Shown: positions 26,442 through 36,517, numbered from the stretch's first letter. The stretch: 64,000 bases of DNA from Sphingobacterium lumbrici (GCF_006476045.1 NZ_SRZY01000011.1:496001-560000); one strand, 5' to 3'. Program-made: numbers and translations. The notes: a model not told the origin generated them from the sequence alone.

Positions 26442-27274
26442 TATTTTATTTTTTGATAAATGTTTAAACTTTTGTTAATGACTTTAAAATTTGCATTGAT
26501 TTCCTGTTGATAAAGCGACTCTTTAGTGCCCAGACATAAAAATCCGAATAAACTTAGCGATTCATAGAATAGCTTCAGTACACGCCGTTGTAATTCTTTG
26601 TCAAAATAAATAAGCACATTGCGACAACAGATCAGTTGAAATTCGTTAAATACATTGTCGGATACTAAATTGTGATTAGAAAATAAAACGCGGTTCCGAT
26701 ATTCATTGTTGATGATAGCGGCATCATACATTGCGGTATAATGATCAGAGAATTTACTGTTCAATCCGATACGGTTATAGTTCTCTGTGTACGATTTTAT
26801 TTTTTCCATAGTATAAACTCCTTTTTTTGCAGTATTAATGGTTTGTTGACTGATATCGGTTCCGTAGATAAAGGAGCGGTTCAATAAATCTTCTTCATGC
26901 AATAGTATAGATAACGAATAAGCTTCCTCGCCGGTAGCGCATCCAGCGCTCCAAATACGCAATTGTGGATAAGTTTGTAAGTAAGGAAAAACAACGTTGT
27001 TTAGCTCTTGATAGAAGAACGGATCACGAAACATTTCAGTTACGTTAACTGTAATCTCTTGAATAAAATAGCCAAAAAAGCCTTCTACATTCAGAATTGC
27101 ATTTTTCAGGTCCACCAGATCCATACTTTCTATGCCCATAAGACGTTGCACCCTTCTTTTTAAGGATGATTTAGCGTAACCGGATAGATCATAGTCTGCC
27201 ACATTTTTAAGTAAATAGACTATCTCGTCCAACTCTTCGAATGTGATATGAACGGGTTCTTTTAACTTAGCCAT
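26441..27274 (-). CDS. cheR: CheR-type methyltransferase
   Basis: The 277-aa SAM-dependent enzyme has the helical CheR N-domain (about residues 8-75) and the catalytic domain with the SAM motif WSAGCATGEEAYSLSILL, the FIYGTDIS acidic loop and the CRNVLIYFDKELQ motif. It methylates glutamate side chains in chemotaxis systems. Its start overlaps the end of the large kinase by 13 bp, and its stop overlaps cheB. The tight overlaps indicate translational coupling and stoichiometric expression of the CheR/CheB pair with the kinase. Confidence 0.93.
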   Translation of the reverse strand: MAKLKEPVHITFEELDEIVYLLKNVADYDLSGYAKSSLKRRVQRLMGIESMDLVDLKNAILNVEGFFGYFIQEITVNVTEMFRDPFFYQELNNVVFPYLQTYPQLRIWSAGCATGEEAYSLSILLHEEDLLNRSFIYGTDISQQTINTAKKGVYTMEKIKSYTENYNRIGLNSKFSDHYTAMYDAAIINNEYRNRVLFSNHNLVSDNVFNEFQLICCRNVLIYFDKELQRRVLKLFYESLSLFGFLCLGTKESLYQQEINANFKVINKSLNIYQKIK

Positions 27275-30200
27275 ACTTGCATTAATGACGTTAATTTGTC
27301 GATATCGATAGGTTTGCTGATATAGTCATTGGCCCCGATCTGCAATGACATTTCCCTGTCGCCCTTCATCGCTTTCGCAGTTACGGCAAGAATAGGAAGT
27401 TTTTTTAATTTTAGTTCTTCACGAATAATTCGAATCGCTTCATGGCCATCCATTTCCGGCATCATGATATCCATCAATACAATGTCAATCTGATCACCGA
27501 GGTTTTTCATCAGTTGTACTGCCTCCTTGCCATTATTTGCAATCTCGATTTCCATGTCAAGGCTTTGCAATGTCGTGGTTAGTGCAAATACATTCCGCAT
27601 GTCATCATCGGCAATCAATACTCTCTTGCCTGCTAAATTATTCGTTTGGATCGTAGGGCCTATTTTATGCGTATTCTTGACAGGCTGGTAGTGTTCATTG
27701 TTGATTTTGTTCAAAAATAAATTCACTTCATCAATTAGCCTATCGCTCGATTTAGCCGATTTTAATACAGTTGCTTTTGCATAAGATAGTATTTTTTCGG
27801 CCTGATCTTTAGGTAACTCAAATGCGGTATTGATAATAATTGGGATGTTTTCAAGTGATTGAGAGTCTTTTATCCGTTCTAAAAGCTCTATCCCGGTACC
27901 GTCTGGAAGTTGCATGTCGAGAATAATGCAATCTATATTTGATTCTTGATTCAGTTTTTCCCAAGCAGAATTCAGAGAAAATGCCTGAATCACGTTTATG
28001 CCATGCTCTGCGAATGAGTTTTTTATAAAATCACTTTGTAATTCTTGATCTTCAATTAGCAAGATCTTTTTTACCGATTGGCTTAAATTTAAGTTAATAT
28101 TATCAAATGTTTTTTGGATAGCTTCTTCATTTACGGGCTTGTGCATGAAACCTATCGCACCTTTTTCCAGAAAATCTTTTTTGTTAAATGAAGCTGCAGA
28201 CATCATGTGAATCGGGATGTGTTTGGTGTCTGCATTTTCTTTCAGTACGCGAAGTACTTCCCACCCATCTGAAATAGGAAGCATCACGTCTAGGATAATA
28301 GCATCTGGTATAATCTCCTGTGCCAACTTGATACCCATTGATCCATCGTGTGCCAGCGTAACTTTGAAGTTATAGTTTTCAGCGAAAACTTTAAGAATAT
28401 CGGCAAAGTTTATATCGTCCTCAATGATCAATATACTTCTATTTTTATTTTTTGAATGTACTATGGTGTTCGCCTCTTTCACCGCAATTTGTTCGGGAGA
28501 TTTCTTAACAGCTGGGCTGGATAATGCTTGTGGTGTTCTATTTGGAATGATAAGTGTAAATGTACTTCCTTTTCCAAGATCACTTTCCAGCGTTATCTTC
28601 CCCCCTAAAATGGAAGCGATTTCCCTGCTTATGGAAAGGCCAAGTCCGGTTCCACCATATTTCCTGCTGGTCGATCCGTCTTCTTGTTTAAACGCTTCGA
28701 AAATTAACTCTTGTTTCTCTTTAGAAATGCCTTTTCCTGTGTCAGATACTTTAAAATGCAGGTTGTTGTCCAAATAAGAAATGTTGAAATCAACCTTTCC
28801 GTTTTTGTCGGTAAATTTAAAGGCGTTTGATAAGAAATTTTTTAGCACTTGCTCTAATCTGTATTCGTCAGATGAGAATTTATCAGGAACATTATCGGAA
28901 GAAGAGATACTAAATACAATCTGTTTATCTTCTGCCAATTCTTTAAACAGCTCTTTGATATTGTCCTTAAACTCTTTGGTACTGATGGTTTCAATATGCA
29001 ATTCTATATTGCCGGATTCTATTTTTGCTAAATCTAACAACTCGTTGATAAGTTGTAATAAATCGCTCCCTGCACTGTGAATGACATTCGCATATTTCAC
29101 TTGGTCTCCGGTTAGATTTTTACCTTTGTTGTCGCGCAGAAGTTTTGCTAAGATCAGAATACTATTTAACGGTGTGCGAAGTTCATGACTCATATTCGCC
29201 ATGAATTCAGATTTATATTTGCTCGCAAGTTCTACCTCTGCTATTTTCTGTTCAACGGTTACTTGCGCAATATTCAGGTCTTTATTCCGTTTTTCAAGTT
29301 CGGAAGCCTTCTCATTTAGCTCTTGGTTGGTTTGTGTTAGTTCCTCTTGCTGTACGCGTAGCTCTTCTTCTGAAGACTCCAATAAATTCGTCTTATATAC
29401 TAATTCTTCGTTCGTGATACGGAGCTCTTCTTGCTGTGCTTCTAATTCTTCCGTTTGTCGTTGAGTCTCCTCAAGTAGTTGTTCTACGAGGTGATAACTT
29501 TGGCCGAATTTTATCCGTGTAGCGATATTTCTTGATATTCTGATAAGAAAATCAACATATTTGGATGATTGATTTTCTTCAATGTTTAGAACAATTTCTA
29601 GAAGACCAAGGCTGTGTCCTTCGTGGGTTAGCGGACAAATAAATACTGTTGCAGGAATATCATGCGCGATGCTACTTTTTATATTTAAATGATCGATATC
29701 TTTGATCGAAAGTGTTTTGATCACGTTATCCTCTACAACCTTACCCAATAGGCCTTCACCGCTAATAAACTCTTTCGGACAGAGGTTCTTGTCTACACCG
29801 CTACTATTACTTAAACGGAATTCGTACGAATCAATCTTTCGGATATATATCGTAGCTCCATAAAGAGGAGTTACTTCGTTTAAGATATCTAATGTTATTT
29901 TACTTATTTTATCCTCATCATTGATGCCGCTTATCTCCTCAATAAGCCTATTATTTGTTTCCAGTACCCAATTCGTGTTCTCAATTTTTTCGCTTGCGAC
30001 CACAAACTGATTGTTGATTTCTTTAAGATCCTTACGGGATGTCCGTAAATATTCGAGCAGCTGGAATACTTTAAAAAATGTATAAAGAATAACTATTAGT
30101 GATATACAGATTAAGGCAAGGACTATTTTTTTCGACTCGTCGAATCTTTCTTTGTTTTTTAGTAAAGCTTCTGTACGCTCTCCGATAACAAAACGCGTAT

Positions 30201-30669
30201 AGTCATTAAGTGCATTTTTTGTTTCTTCTTGTTCAGTAACTAGCTGTAGGGCTACTGCATTACGATCTTTGTTTTTTAACCGTTGCTCAAAATAGGCTAA
30301 ATCAGCAATTCGTTCAACGACTTCTCTGAGTTTATGTTGTGCCTGTCCAATGGAGTGGAAATAGTTGCTGCCTGTTTCTAATTTGATAAGACCATTTAAC
30401 GCTGCATCTTTATCTTCTCTTACCTGTAGTACATCTGGTTGTAAGTTGTTAGTAGTATAATGAGCTTTATATTGAATAATATGATAAAGGTTGGATTCAA
30501 TAGCTGTAGATGTCGTAAAACGTTCCTCCGCTAGCTTTATTATTAACTCGTTTTCATTTGTGAATTTATTCAACTTATTGAAAAAATATATAGCAGAGAA
30601 TATAATTACGATATACGCAAGTCCTATGCTTATTAAGAGCTGTAATTGTAGTGTGTTTCTTTGAGTCAT
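27262..30669 (-). CDS. Hybrid sensor kinase: TM-periplasmic helix-TM-GAF-coil-HK-REC-REC-REC
   Basis: The 1135-aa protein has transmembrane helices at about residues 9-29 and 181-200, with a helical periplasmic sensor of about 150 residues (CHASE3-like). A GAF domain (about 235-392) and a long Glu/Gln-rich coiled coil (about 393-490) follow. The kinase core has H495 (NMSHELRTPLN), N box NFLSNAFKF, DTGKGIS and GGTGLGLSI. Three receivers end the protein with acceptors D794, D918 and D1067. It is the first gene of the operon with cheR, cheB and the REC-HK-REC protein. The coil may be the site on which the CheR/CheB pair acts, although no textbook chemoreceptor methylation consensus was found in it. 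Output partner unknown. Confidence 0.9.
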   Translation of the reverse strand: MTQRNTLQLQLLISIGLAYIVIIFSAIYFFNKLNKFTNENELIIKLAEERFTTSTAIESNLYHIIQYKAHYTTNNLQPDVLQVREDKDAALNGLIKLETGSNYFHSIGQAQHKLREVVERIADLAYFEQRLKNKDRNAVALQLVTEQEETKNALNDYTRFVIGERTEALLKNKERFDESKKIVLALICISLIVILYTFFKVFQLLEYLRTSRKDLKEINNQFVVASEKIENTNWVLETNNRLIEEISGINDEDKISKITLDILNEVTPLYGATIYIRKIDSYEFRLSNSSGVDKNLCPKEFISGEGLLGKVVEDNVIKTLSIKDIDHLNIKSSIAHDIPATVFICPLTHEGHSLGLLEIVLNIEENQSSKYVDFLIRISRNIATRIKFGQSYHLVEQLLEETQRQTEELEAQQEELRITNEELVYKTNLLESSEEELRVQQEELTQTNQELNEKASELEKRNKDLNIAQVTVEQKIAEVELASKYKSEFMANMSHELRTPLNSILILAKLLRDNKGKNLTGDQVKYANVIHSAGSDLLQLINELLDLAKIESGNIELHIETISTKEFKDNIKELFKELAEDKQIVFSISSSDNVPDKFSSDEYRLEQVLKNFLSNAFKFTDKNGKVDFNISYLDNNLHFKVSDTGKGISKEKQELIFEAFKQEDGSTSRKYGGTGLGLSISREIASILGGKITLESDLGKGSTFTLIIPNRTPQALSSPAVKKSPEQIAVKEANTIVHSKNKNRSILIIEDDINFADILKVFAENYNFKVTLAHDGSMGIKLAQEIIPDAIILDVMLPISDGWEVLRVLKENADTKHIPIHMMSAASFNKKDFLEKGAIGFMHKPVNEEAIQKTFDNINLNLSQSVKKILLIEDQELQSDFIKNSFAEHGINVIQAFSLNSAWEKLNQESNIDCIILDMQLPDGTGIELLERIKDSQSLENIPIIINTAFELPKDQAEKILSYAKATVLKSAKSSDRLIDEVNLFLNKINNEHYQPVKNTHKIGPTIQTNNLAGKRVLIADDDMRNVFALTTTLQSLDMEIEIANNGKEAVQLMKNLGDQIDIVLMDIMMPEMDGHEAIRIIREELKLKKLPILAVTAKAMKGDREMSLQIGANDYISKPIDIDKLTSLMQVWLS

Positions 30670-31392
30670 AATTTATTTAATCGCTTTAAATAAATGTACA
30701 TCCTGTTTCACAAAAATCTGTTCATTATATCTTTGTTTACCAGCAATGTTTGTGTCAGACATAGTGGCCTGGTAATTTATGTGTCGAAACGAACTTTTTG
30801 TTTACGTTTCCATTCTGTCTAAACTTGATTTAATGTTCTGATAAATTGTTTGGGATAGATGTAAATTCTTCGATTATATCCTCGTTGGATAATTTATAAT
30901 ATATATTGTTTTTTACCGTAAATTATGTTAGATAACTTTTTATACAAACTTAGATAAAATGCTTTGCATTCACGAACTGAATGTCAGGAGTTCATTCATG
31001 CCATTGAAAATAAATAGAAAATAAATAATATTCAATGTAAAAATTCATTTATATACCGTGTAGTCGTGTCTAATATCTCGGAGGATCCAGTTCGAACTTC
31101 AAATACAACAACATACGTAAAAAAACAAATTATTCATGTGATGAATGAACTCGTGCTGCGTGGTTATTGGGGTATTGTCAGTGGATTTGCTTGCCCCCTT
31201 GAGATGGACAAATTCGGTTTTTCGCTGCCATTGAAGATTGAAGTTGGTATCGGAAATATAATAGTGTACTTTTTTGAAAGTTGGTTATAGAAAGTAATTC
31301 TTTTGAAGAAATAAAGGCAAAGCATGTTAAATTCGTCTAATTTTAATATCTTTAGGGAGAAAGTTAACCTTATAACATATAACTATAAAAAA
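30670..31392. other. Long AT-rich intergenic region
   Basis: This 723-bp gap separates the divergent kinase operon and floA. It is strongly AT-rich. A near-consensus element TACATTTA lies upstream of the kinase start on the minus strand, and TATCTTTA lies upstream of floA. A 74-codon GTG-initiated frame at 31066-31290 has no recognisable domain and lacks a typical start context, so I do not call it a gene. Nothing else stands out. Confidence 0.4.
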
Positions 31393-32373
31393 ATGAATTC
31401 AGAAATAACATTAATATTGACCATTGTAGGGGGGATAATAGCCTTCTTTCTTTTGTTTTATCTGCTACCTGTAAACCTATGGTTTACGGCTCAGCTTTCG
31501 AATGTGCGTATTAGCCTTTTGAATTTGGTTTTGATGCGTCTGCGTAAAGTCTCTCCGGCATTAGTTACGAACGCAATGATTACCTCTACAAAAGCGGGAT
31601 TACGGATCACAACGAATGAGATAGAAACACATTATTTGGCAGGAGGAAATGTAAATAAAGTTATCAGGGCATTGATTTCAGCGGATAAAGCAAATATTCC
31701 ACTCAATTTCAAGTTGGCTACTGCTATTGATTTAGCCGGGCGCGATGTGTTTGATGCAGTACAGCTTTCTGTAAATCCTCAAGTAATAAATACGCCTCCT
31801 GTGGCTGCCGTAGCAAAGGATGGTATTCAATTAATTGCTAAGGCTCGCGTCACGGTACGTGCTAATATTAACCAACTGGTTGGTGGAGCTGGTGAAGAAA
31901 CTATTTTGGCACGTGTGGGTGAAGGTATTGTTACAACGATCGGTTCCGCAGAAAGCCATAAGCAGGTATTAGAAAACCCAGATAGAATATCAAAAACCGT
32001 ACTCGCTAAAGGGTTAGATTCGGGAACTGCTTTTGAAATCTTATCTATTGATATTGCAGACATCGATATTGGTGAAAATGTGGGTGCTAAATTACAAACG
32101 GATCAAGCCGAAGCTGATCTAAAAGTTGCGAATGCCAGAGCAGAAGAGCGACGGGCAATGGCTGTTGCCAATGAGCAAGAAATGCGTGCCAAAGCTCAAG
32201 AAGCAAAAGCGAAGGTCATTGAGGCCGAGTCGCAAATTCCATTAGCTATCGCTGAAGCGTTCAGAAGCGGGAATCTAGGTATAATGGATTACTACAAGAT
32301 GCAAAATATTCAGGCCGATACAGATATGCGCTCTTCAATTTCTAATCCTAAAGGAAACGATAAAAGTAAATAG
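31393..32373 (+). CDS. floA: Flotillin-like protein FloA
   Basis: The 326-aa protein has one N-terminal hairpin helix ([19 protein letters not shown]). The SPFH/band-7-like domain ([44 protein letters not shown]) and an Ala/Glu-rich coiled coil ([34 protein letters not shown]) follow. It organises membrane microdomains. ATG 31393 is preferred over ATG 31324: the 23 extra N-terminal residues are not part of the family and the usual N-terminus MNSEITLIL starts here. Confidence 0.93.
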   Translation: MNSEITLILTIVGGIIAFFLLFYLLPVNLWFTAQLSNVRISLLNLVLMRLRKVSPALVTNAMITSTKAGLRITTNEIETHYLAGGNVNKVIRALISADKANIPLNFKLATAIDLAGRDVFDAVQLSVNPQVINTPPVAAVAKDGIQLIAKARVTVRANINQLVGGAGEETILARVGEGIVTTIGSAESHKQVLENPDRISKTVLAKGLDSGTAFEILSIDIADIDIGENVGAKLQTDQAEADLKVANARAEERRAMAVANEQEMRAKAQEAKAKVIEAESQIPLAIAEAFRSGNLGIMDYYKMQNIQADTDMRSSISNPKGNDKSK

Positions 32374-32387
32374 ATTTAGTGTTTTAC

Positions 32388-32422
32388 AAAAGCCAATTGA
32401 TTGCGATCAGCTGGCTTTTTTT
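32388..32422 (+). terminator. Terminator after floA
   Basis: A stem of 8 bp (AAAAGCCA / TGGCTTTT) with an imperfect inner extension and a T7 tract follows the floA stop by 15 bp. Confidence 0.8.
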
Positions 32423-32432
32423 GATACAAACA

Positions 32433-32534
32433 AAACCCTGACGATGGGCGTCAGGGTTTGCTACTAACCAATTATAAACCTAAATTATGAAAAGACAATC
32501 TCATTAACAATCCCACTTATCGGGAATTGTTAAT
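32433..32534 (+). other. Tandem hairpins with a six-codon reading frame
   Basis: Hairpin 1 is a perfect 11-bp stem (AAACCCTGACG / CGTCAGGGTTT, 32433-32459). A 27-bp AT-rich piece leads to ATG 32487, which starts a six-codon frame (MKRQSH) ending at 32507. Its stop codon lies inside the left arm of hairpin 2 (ATTAACAATCCC / GGGAATTGTTAAT, 32503-32534, one bulge). This hairpin-plus-leader-plus-ATG pattern looks like a reused cassette. No protein gene follows closely; kdsC begins 225 bp later. The rest of the gap to kdsC shows nothing. Confidence 0.45.
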
Positions 32535-32742
32535 GCAAACTTACGGCAAGATTTTTCATTTATCAAACATTCCGACAAGGAAAGTTGTTATTACAACTAC
32601 ATTGTGACAATTGAATGAATCACTTGGGTTTTTGAAATAAAAAGATGGCTTAAATGAATAAAGCCCTATTTTCAGACGGGTATTAAAAGCTATATTTTCC
32701 CTCATAAAAAGTTTTCAAGGAGGGGAGATCGATAAAATTGTC

Positions 32743-32750
32743 TAAGTTTG
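32743..32750 (+). promoter_or_regulatory. -7 element of kdsC
   Basis: TAAGTTTG matches TAnnTTTG; it is 9 nt before ATG 32760, predicting a leader of only a few nucleotides. Confidence 0.55.
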
Positions 32751-32759
32751 AAATCAGAT

Positions 32760-33278
32760 ATGATATTAGAACGTTTAAAATATGTGAAAGCCATCTTTTT
32801 GGATGTGGATGGCGTACTTACAGATGGATCAATTTTTGTAAATGAAGCTGGTGAGCAACTACGGACTTTCAACGTGAAAGATGGGTATGCGATTCAGCTG
32901 GCTATTAAGAAGGAAATTCTGATATGTATTATAACAGGAGGGAAGTCGGAAGGGGTATTAAGAAGATTTGAAGGACTGGGAGTGAAAGAAATACATATTG
33001 GGATTTCAGATAAGCTTGCCGTCATGGATGCTATCTTAAAGAAATATCAACTTAACAAAGAAGAGGTTCTCTTTATCGGTGACGACATGCCTGATTTAGC
33101 ATGTATGCAATCTGTGGGGATTGCAGCAGCTCCCCAGGATGCTGTAGAAGAGATCAAGGCGATAAGTCATTATATTTCTTCAAGGGAAGGTGGGAAAGGA
33201 GTTGTTCGGGATGTTGTGGAGAAAGTTATGAAATTACAGAACAAATGGAATGCGGATTTTTCCGTAAAAAGTGTTTGA
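32760..33278 (+). CDS. kdsC: 3-deoxy-D-manno-octulosonate 8-phosphate phosphatase (KdsC-type HAD)
   Basis: The 172-aa HAD phosphatase removes phosphate from KDO-8-P, making KDO for LPS. HAD motif I is FLDVDGVLTDG (D15, D17), motif II is CIITGGKS, and the conserved lysine (SDKLAVMDAIL) and motif IV FIGDDMPDLACM are also present. ATG 32760 is preferred to TTG 32748, which falls in the promoter element. The other KDO genes are not in the window. It is followed by maf after 3 bp. Confidence 0.9.
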   Translation: MILERLKYVKAIFLDVDGVLTDGSIFVNEAGEQLRTFNVKDGYAIQLAIKKEILICIITGGKSEGVLRRFEGLGVKEIHIGISDKLAVMDAILKKYQLNKEEVLFIGDDMPDLACMQSVGIAAAPQDAVEEIKAISHYISSREGGKGVVRDVVEKVMKLQNKWNADFSVKSV

Positions 33279-33281
33279 CAC

Positions 33282-33872
33282 ATGGTGCTTGATAAAATAA
33301 AAGGTGTGAAGGTTGTCTTGGGGTCTCAATCACCACGCCGCAGTGAATTATTATCTGCGTTGGATATTTCATTCGAAGTAATCGTGAGAGAGATTGATGA
33401 ACGTTTTGATGCCGATATTCAGACGCAGCATATTGCGCTGGAAATAGCACGTAAAAAGAGTGCTGCTTTTTCGGAAGAGCATTTTTTTGACGCATTGGTT
33501 ATTACTGCCGATACCCTAGTGATAGATATGGAAGGAAACCCTATAGGTAAACCTAAAGATGAAGCTGAAGCTGTTCATGTATTACGTCAGTTGTCCGGGC
33601 AACAGCATGTCGTTCATACAGCCGTAGTTATGCAGTATCGGGGGCGACAGCATTATTTTACCGAGGAAACGAAAGTGTGGTTTGCAGCATTGAGCGATGA
33701 CGAAATACAGTATTATGTTCATTTGTACCAGCCGTATGATAAAGCAGGAGCGTATGGTATTCAGGAATGGATAGGCCGTACTGCTGTCACTAAAATAGAA
33801 GGTTCTTATGAAAATGTTGTTGGGCTACCTACCGCTCGGTTGTTTCAGGAGTTGAAAGAAATATTAAAATAG
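33282..33872 (+). CDS. maf: Maf family nucleotide pyrophosphatase
   Basis: The 196-aa protein has the Maf motifs LGSQSPRRSELL (N-terminal nucleotide site), ITADTLVIDMEGNPIGKP and YDKAGAYGIQEWIGR. Maf proteins hydrolyse dTTP, UTP and modified nucleotides and were linked to septum control. It follows kdsC by 3 bp in the same operon and ends in a strong terminator. Confidence 0.93.
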   Translation: MVLDKIKGVKVVLGSQSPRRSELLSALDISFEVIVREIDERFDADIQTQHIALEIARKKSAAFSEEHFFDALVITADTLVIDMEGNPIGKPKDEAEAVHVLRQLSGQQHVVHTAVVMQYRGRQHYFTEETKVWFAALSDDEIQYYVHLYQPYDKAGAYGIQEWIGRTAVTKIEGSYENVVGLPTARLFQELKEILK

Positions 33873-33905
33873 AAAGATGGAGCGTGAGCTCCATCTTTCT
33901 ATTTT
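33866..33905. terminator. Bidirectional terminator between maf and the HMA-receptor gene
   Basis: A perfect 18-bp stem (33866-33883 with 33888-33905) and a GTGA loop, with A and T tracts at its ends. It includes both stop codons of the converging genes. Confidence 0.9.
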
Positions 33906-36517
33906 ATGTGATAGCGTATTCCGGCATAGAACATTCTTCCTGTCAATGGTCCCCAAAGTAAGTTGGTGTCGAAATGGTTTCCGAAAGGATCTTCAAAAGC
34001 TAGTATTGGATTTTTCTGATAGTAATTCGATAGATTTTCACCACCCACATACATGTCGAAATTTTTAGCTTTACCTAATGTTTTACTGATTTGTGCATTC
34101 ATTGTTACGTAAGCTTCAGAAAAAGTAGACAACTGATATTCCTGTGGATTCGCTACAGTAGAAGGTAATCTCTTTTGCCCCACTACATTTAATGTATAAT
34201 CAAAGCTCCACCCGCTATGTGTATTATATGCCAGGTTCATAAAGCCTCTATGTTTGGCAGTTAGTGGTTTTTGCAAACGCCCTATTTCATAATCTGTTTG
34301 TACATCGAGTAATCTATAAGCAAGTCTTGCCTCAAAATGTTGTGCCGGCATAAACCTGAACTCTGCTTGCAGGCTGTTTGAAAAAGACTTTCCGTCCAGA
34401 TTATAGAATGAGATTGCTCTGGGATTTTCATAGTCTATAATGACTTGATTCTGGAAATTATTGTGGAACAATTCGACTGATATTCCGGATTCTCTACCAA
34501 ACAACTGGAAATCCTGATCAAATGTAAATCCGGTGTTCCACGATACTTCTGGTTTCAGATTGTACGCAAGCTCTCCGTTGTTTAAGGCTGCATAGTTGAT
34601 CGCGCGGCTTGAAGCGAGAATACTTATGTTTTCTGCAAATATATTGGCCGTACGTTGACCTCTTCCTGAACTCAAACGTATTGTAGTACCAGTAACCGGA
34701 GCATACCGCAATACTGCACGAGGCGTCGTAAATCCACCATATATATTATTGTAATCCTGTCTAATGCCTAATACAGCATCGAATTTTTCAGATGGGCTGA
34801 ATGTATATTCCGCAAATATTCCGGATACGACCTCTTTCCGGTCAAAGTTATAATTATTTACGTCTTCGGCATAATCATCATATATTAGGGATGTACCTAC
34901 TTTATATTTGTGATTTACGGTGCCTATTACATCATGGTAGATTAAGTTTGCATATCCGCTGTTTTGCTCACTTAGGTAGGTGTTTAGACCGAAATAACTG
35001 TCCTGTTTGTAGTTGGAAGCTGACAATTGTAATCCTATACTACGTAATCTATTCTGCGGAAAAACATAACCTATTTTTGCAAATCCTTCAATTCGTTGGT
35101 TGTCAAATCCCAATCCATAGCGGTTGGTGGTTAATTTATCTGTTGCTTTATTGAAATCGATTTCACCACCTGTTCTATCGTCTTTTAAGAATTTAACCCC
35201 AAATTGGGCAATTAGACCTTTTCCATTTTCATAGTGCCATCTATTTACACCAGAAAACAGGTTGCCTACCGGGGCATCACGAAATCCATTGTCACTGAAA
35301 TTCATGTTTTTATTGTACATAAAGTTATCATGGAGCAGTAAGCCAACGGACCAGTCTTCATTTATCTTATGTGACAGGTTTAAATTGACATCCGTACGTC
35401 CCATATTATTGGCGTAGGTATTGAAGAATAGTCTCTCTGAAGTGTGTGGTTTTTTAAGTTCAACGTTGATTTGTCCGGCCATATTTTCAAATCCATTTAC
35501 CACAGAACCGATCCCTTTACTTATTTCGATGGATTCAATCCATGTACCAGCGATACTATTTAATCCTAAGGGAGTAGCAAAGCCGCGCGGTCCGGGAAGA
35601 TTTTCAACCGTTAGTTGCGTGTAGATGCCACTTAAACCCAACATTTGGATCTGTTTGCTACCTGTTACGGCATCATTACTCACTACATCTACCGAAACAT
35701 TTGTCTCGAAACTTTCACTTAAATCACAACAAGCTGCTTTGAACAGTTCTCGTGTGGTCAGTACTTCTACACGATTAGGTTCCATCGACTTGATGTAAGC
35801 CGACTTGCGTCGACGAGATACGACTACTTCCGATAACACATTGTCTTGGGCATGGATAACTAATACCTCGTGTAGATCTTTTACTTCGACGGTGTCCGGT
35901 TCCATACCAGCAAAAGAGAATATGAGGTTTTTTAAACCTTCTTCGTGTCGGATCTTAAAGACCCCGTTTTCATTCGTTACCGTACTAGCATTATTTTTTT
36001 CTAGCCATTTGACATTTACGCCTATAATCGGACTTAAATCTCCCTTCGCATTTTCTTTTACAACAACACCTGTAATTTCATGGTCATGATCATGATGGTT
36101 GTCATCTTTCTGAGATTTGGTTTCCTGATCATGCTGATGATTATCATGTGAGGGGGCGTGGCTATGTCCTCGTTCTTCCGCACCTAGCCTGTTGTAATGA
36201 CAGCACTCATGAAGCTTCTTGTAAACTTCGTTTGGGGCTTTATGTAAGGGGGTGTCATGCCCAACGGTTGCTATAGCCAGCTGTATCTGATTCAATTTAG
36301 TTTGTTGTGAATTGTATTTTACAGTCAATTCACCTGTTTTAATATCCCAGATTGCGCTTTCTACACCTTTGATATTTGCAGCTTTTTCTATTCGGTTTTT
36401 ACACATTCCGCAGTTCCCGGCCACTTCAAAATGGGCTGTACTGTCTGATTGCGCAAAGCTTTTGTGTCCTATTGATAGGATCAGTATTAATAATGATAAT
36501 CTTAATATAAAATTCAT
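33899..36517 (-). CDS. TonB-dependent receptor fused to an N-terminal heavy-metal (HMA) domain
   Basis: The 872-aa protein has a signal peptide (RLSLLILILSIGHKSFAQ) followed by an HMA domain with the metal motif GNCGMC (C36, C39). A second metal-like site HECCH (103-107) and a His-rich linker (about residues 117-147, HSHAPSHDNHQHD ... NHHDHDH) come next. A CarboxypepD_reg-like domain (EITGVVVKENAKGDLSPIIG), the plug and a 22-strand-type barrel make up the rest. The plug has an extra KAACCDLSESF cysteine pair. The metal is probably copper, by analogy with HMA domains, but the sequence does not prove it. The small HYC_CC_PP gene on the same strand upstream is its likely partner. Confidence 0.9.
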   Translation of the reverse strand: MNFILRLSLLILILSIGHKSFAQSDSTAHFEVAGNCGMCKNRIEKAANIKGVESAIWDIKTGELTVKYNSQQTKLNQIQLAIATVGHDTPLHKAPNEVYKKLHECCHYNRLGAEERGHSHAPSHDNHQHDQETKSQKDDNHHDHDHEITGVVVKENAKGDLSPIIGVNVKWLEKNNASTVTNENGVFKIRHEEGLKNLIFSFAGMEPDTVEVKDLHEVLVIHAQDNVLSEVVVSRRRKSAYIKSMEPNRVEVLTTRELFKAACCDLSESFETNVSVDVVSNDAVTGSKQIQMLGLSGIYTQLTVENLPGPRGFATPLGLNSIAGTWIESIEISKGIGSVVNGFENMAGQINVELKKPHTSERLFFNTYANNMGRTDVNLNLSHKINEDWSVGLLLHDNFMYNKNMNFSDNGFRDAPVGNLFSGVNRWHYENGKGLIAQFGVKFLKDDRTGGEIDFNKATDKLTTNRYGLGFDNQRIEGFAKIGYVFPQNRLRSIGLQLSASNYKQDSYFGLNTYLSEQNSGYANLIYHDVIGTVNHKYKVGTSLIYDDYAEDVNNYNFDRKEVVSGIFAEYTFSPSEKFDAVLGIRQDYNNIYGGFTTPRAVLRYAPVTGTTIRLSSGRGQRTANIFAENISILASSRAINYAALNNGELAYNLKPEVSWNTGFTFDQDFQLFGRESGISVELFHNNFQNQVIIDYENPRAISFYNLDGKSFSNSLQAEFRFMPAQHFEARLAYRLLDVQTDYEIGRLQKPLTAKHRGFMNLAYNTHSGWSFDYTLNVVGQKRLPSTVANPQEYQLSTFSEAYVTMNAQISKTLGKAKNFDMYVGGENLSNYYQKNPILAFEDPFGNHFDTNLLWGPLTGRMFYAGIRYHIK

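Noticed and set aside
27262-30669. Chemoreceptor-type methylation consensus in the kinase coiled coil
   Set aside because: Candidate stretches such as ESSEEELRVQ do not fit the full [AST][AST]xx[EQ][EQ]xx[AST][AST] pattern, so no site is claimed.
31066-31290. 74-codon frame upstream of floA
   Set aside because: GTG start without a promoter or start context, no family resemblance, and a broken gene-like composition.
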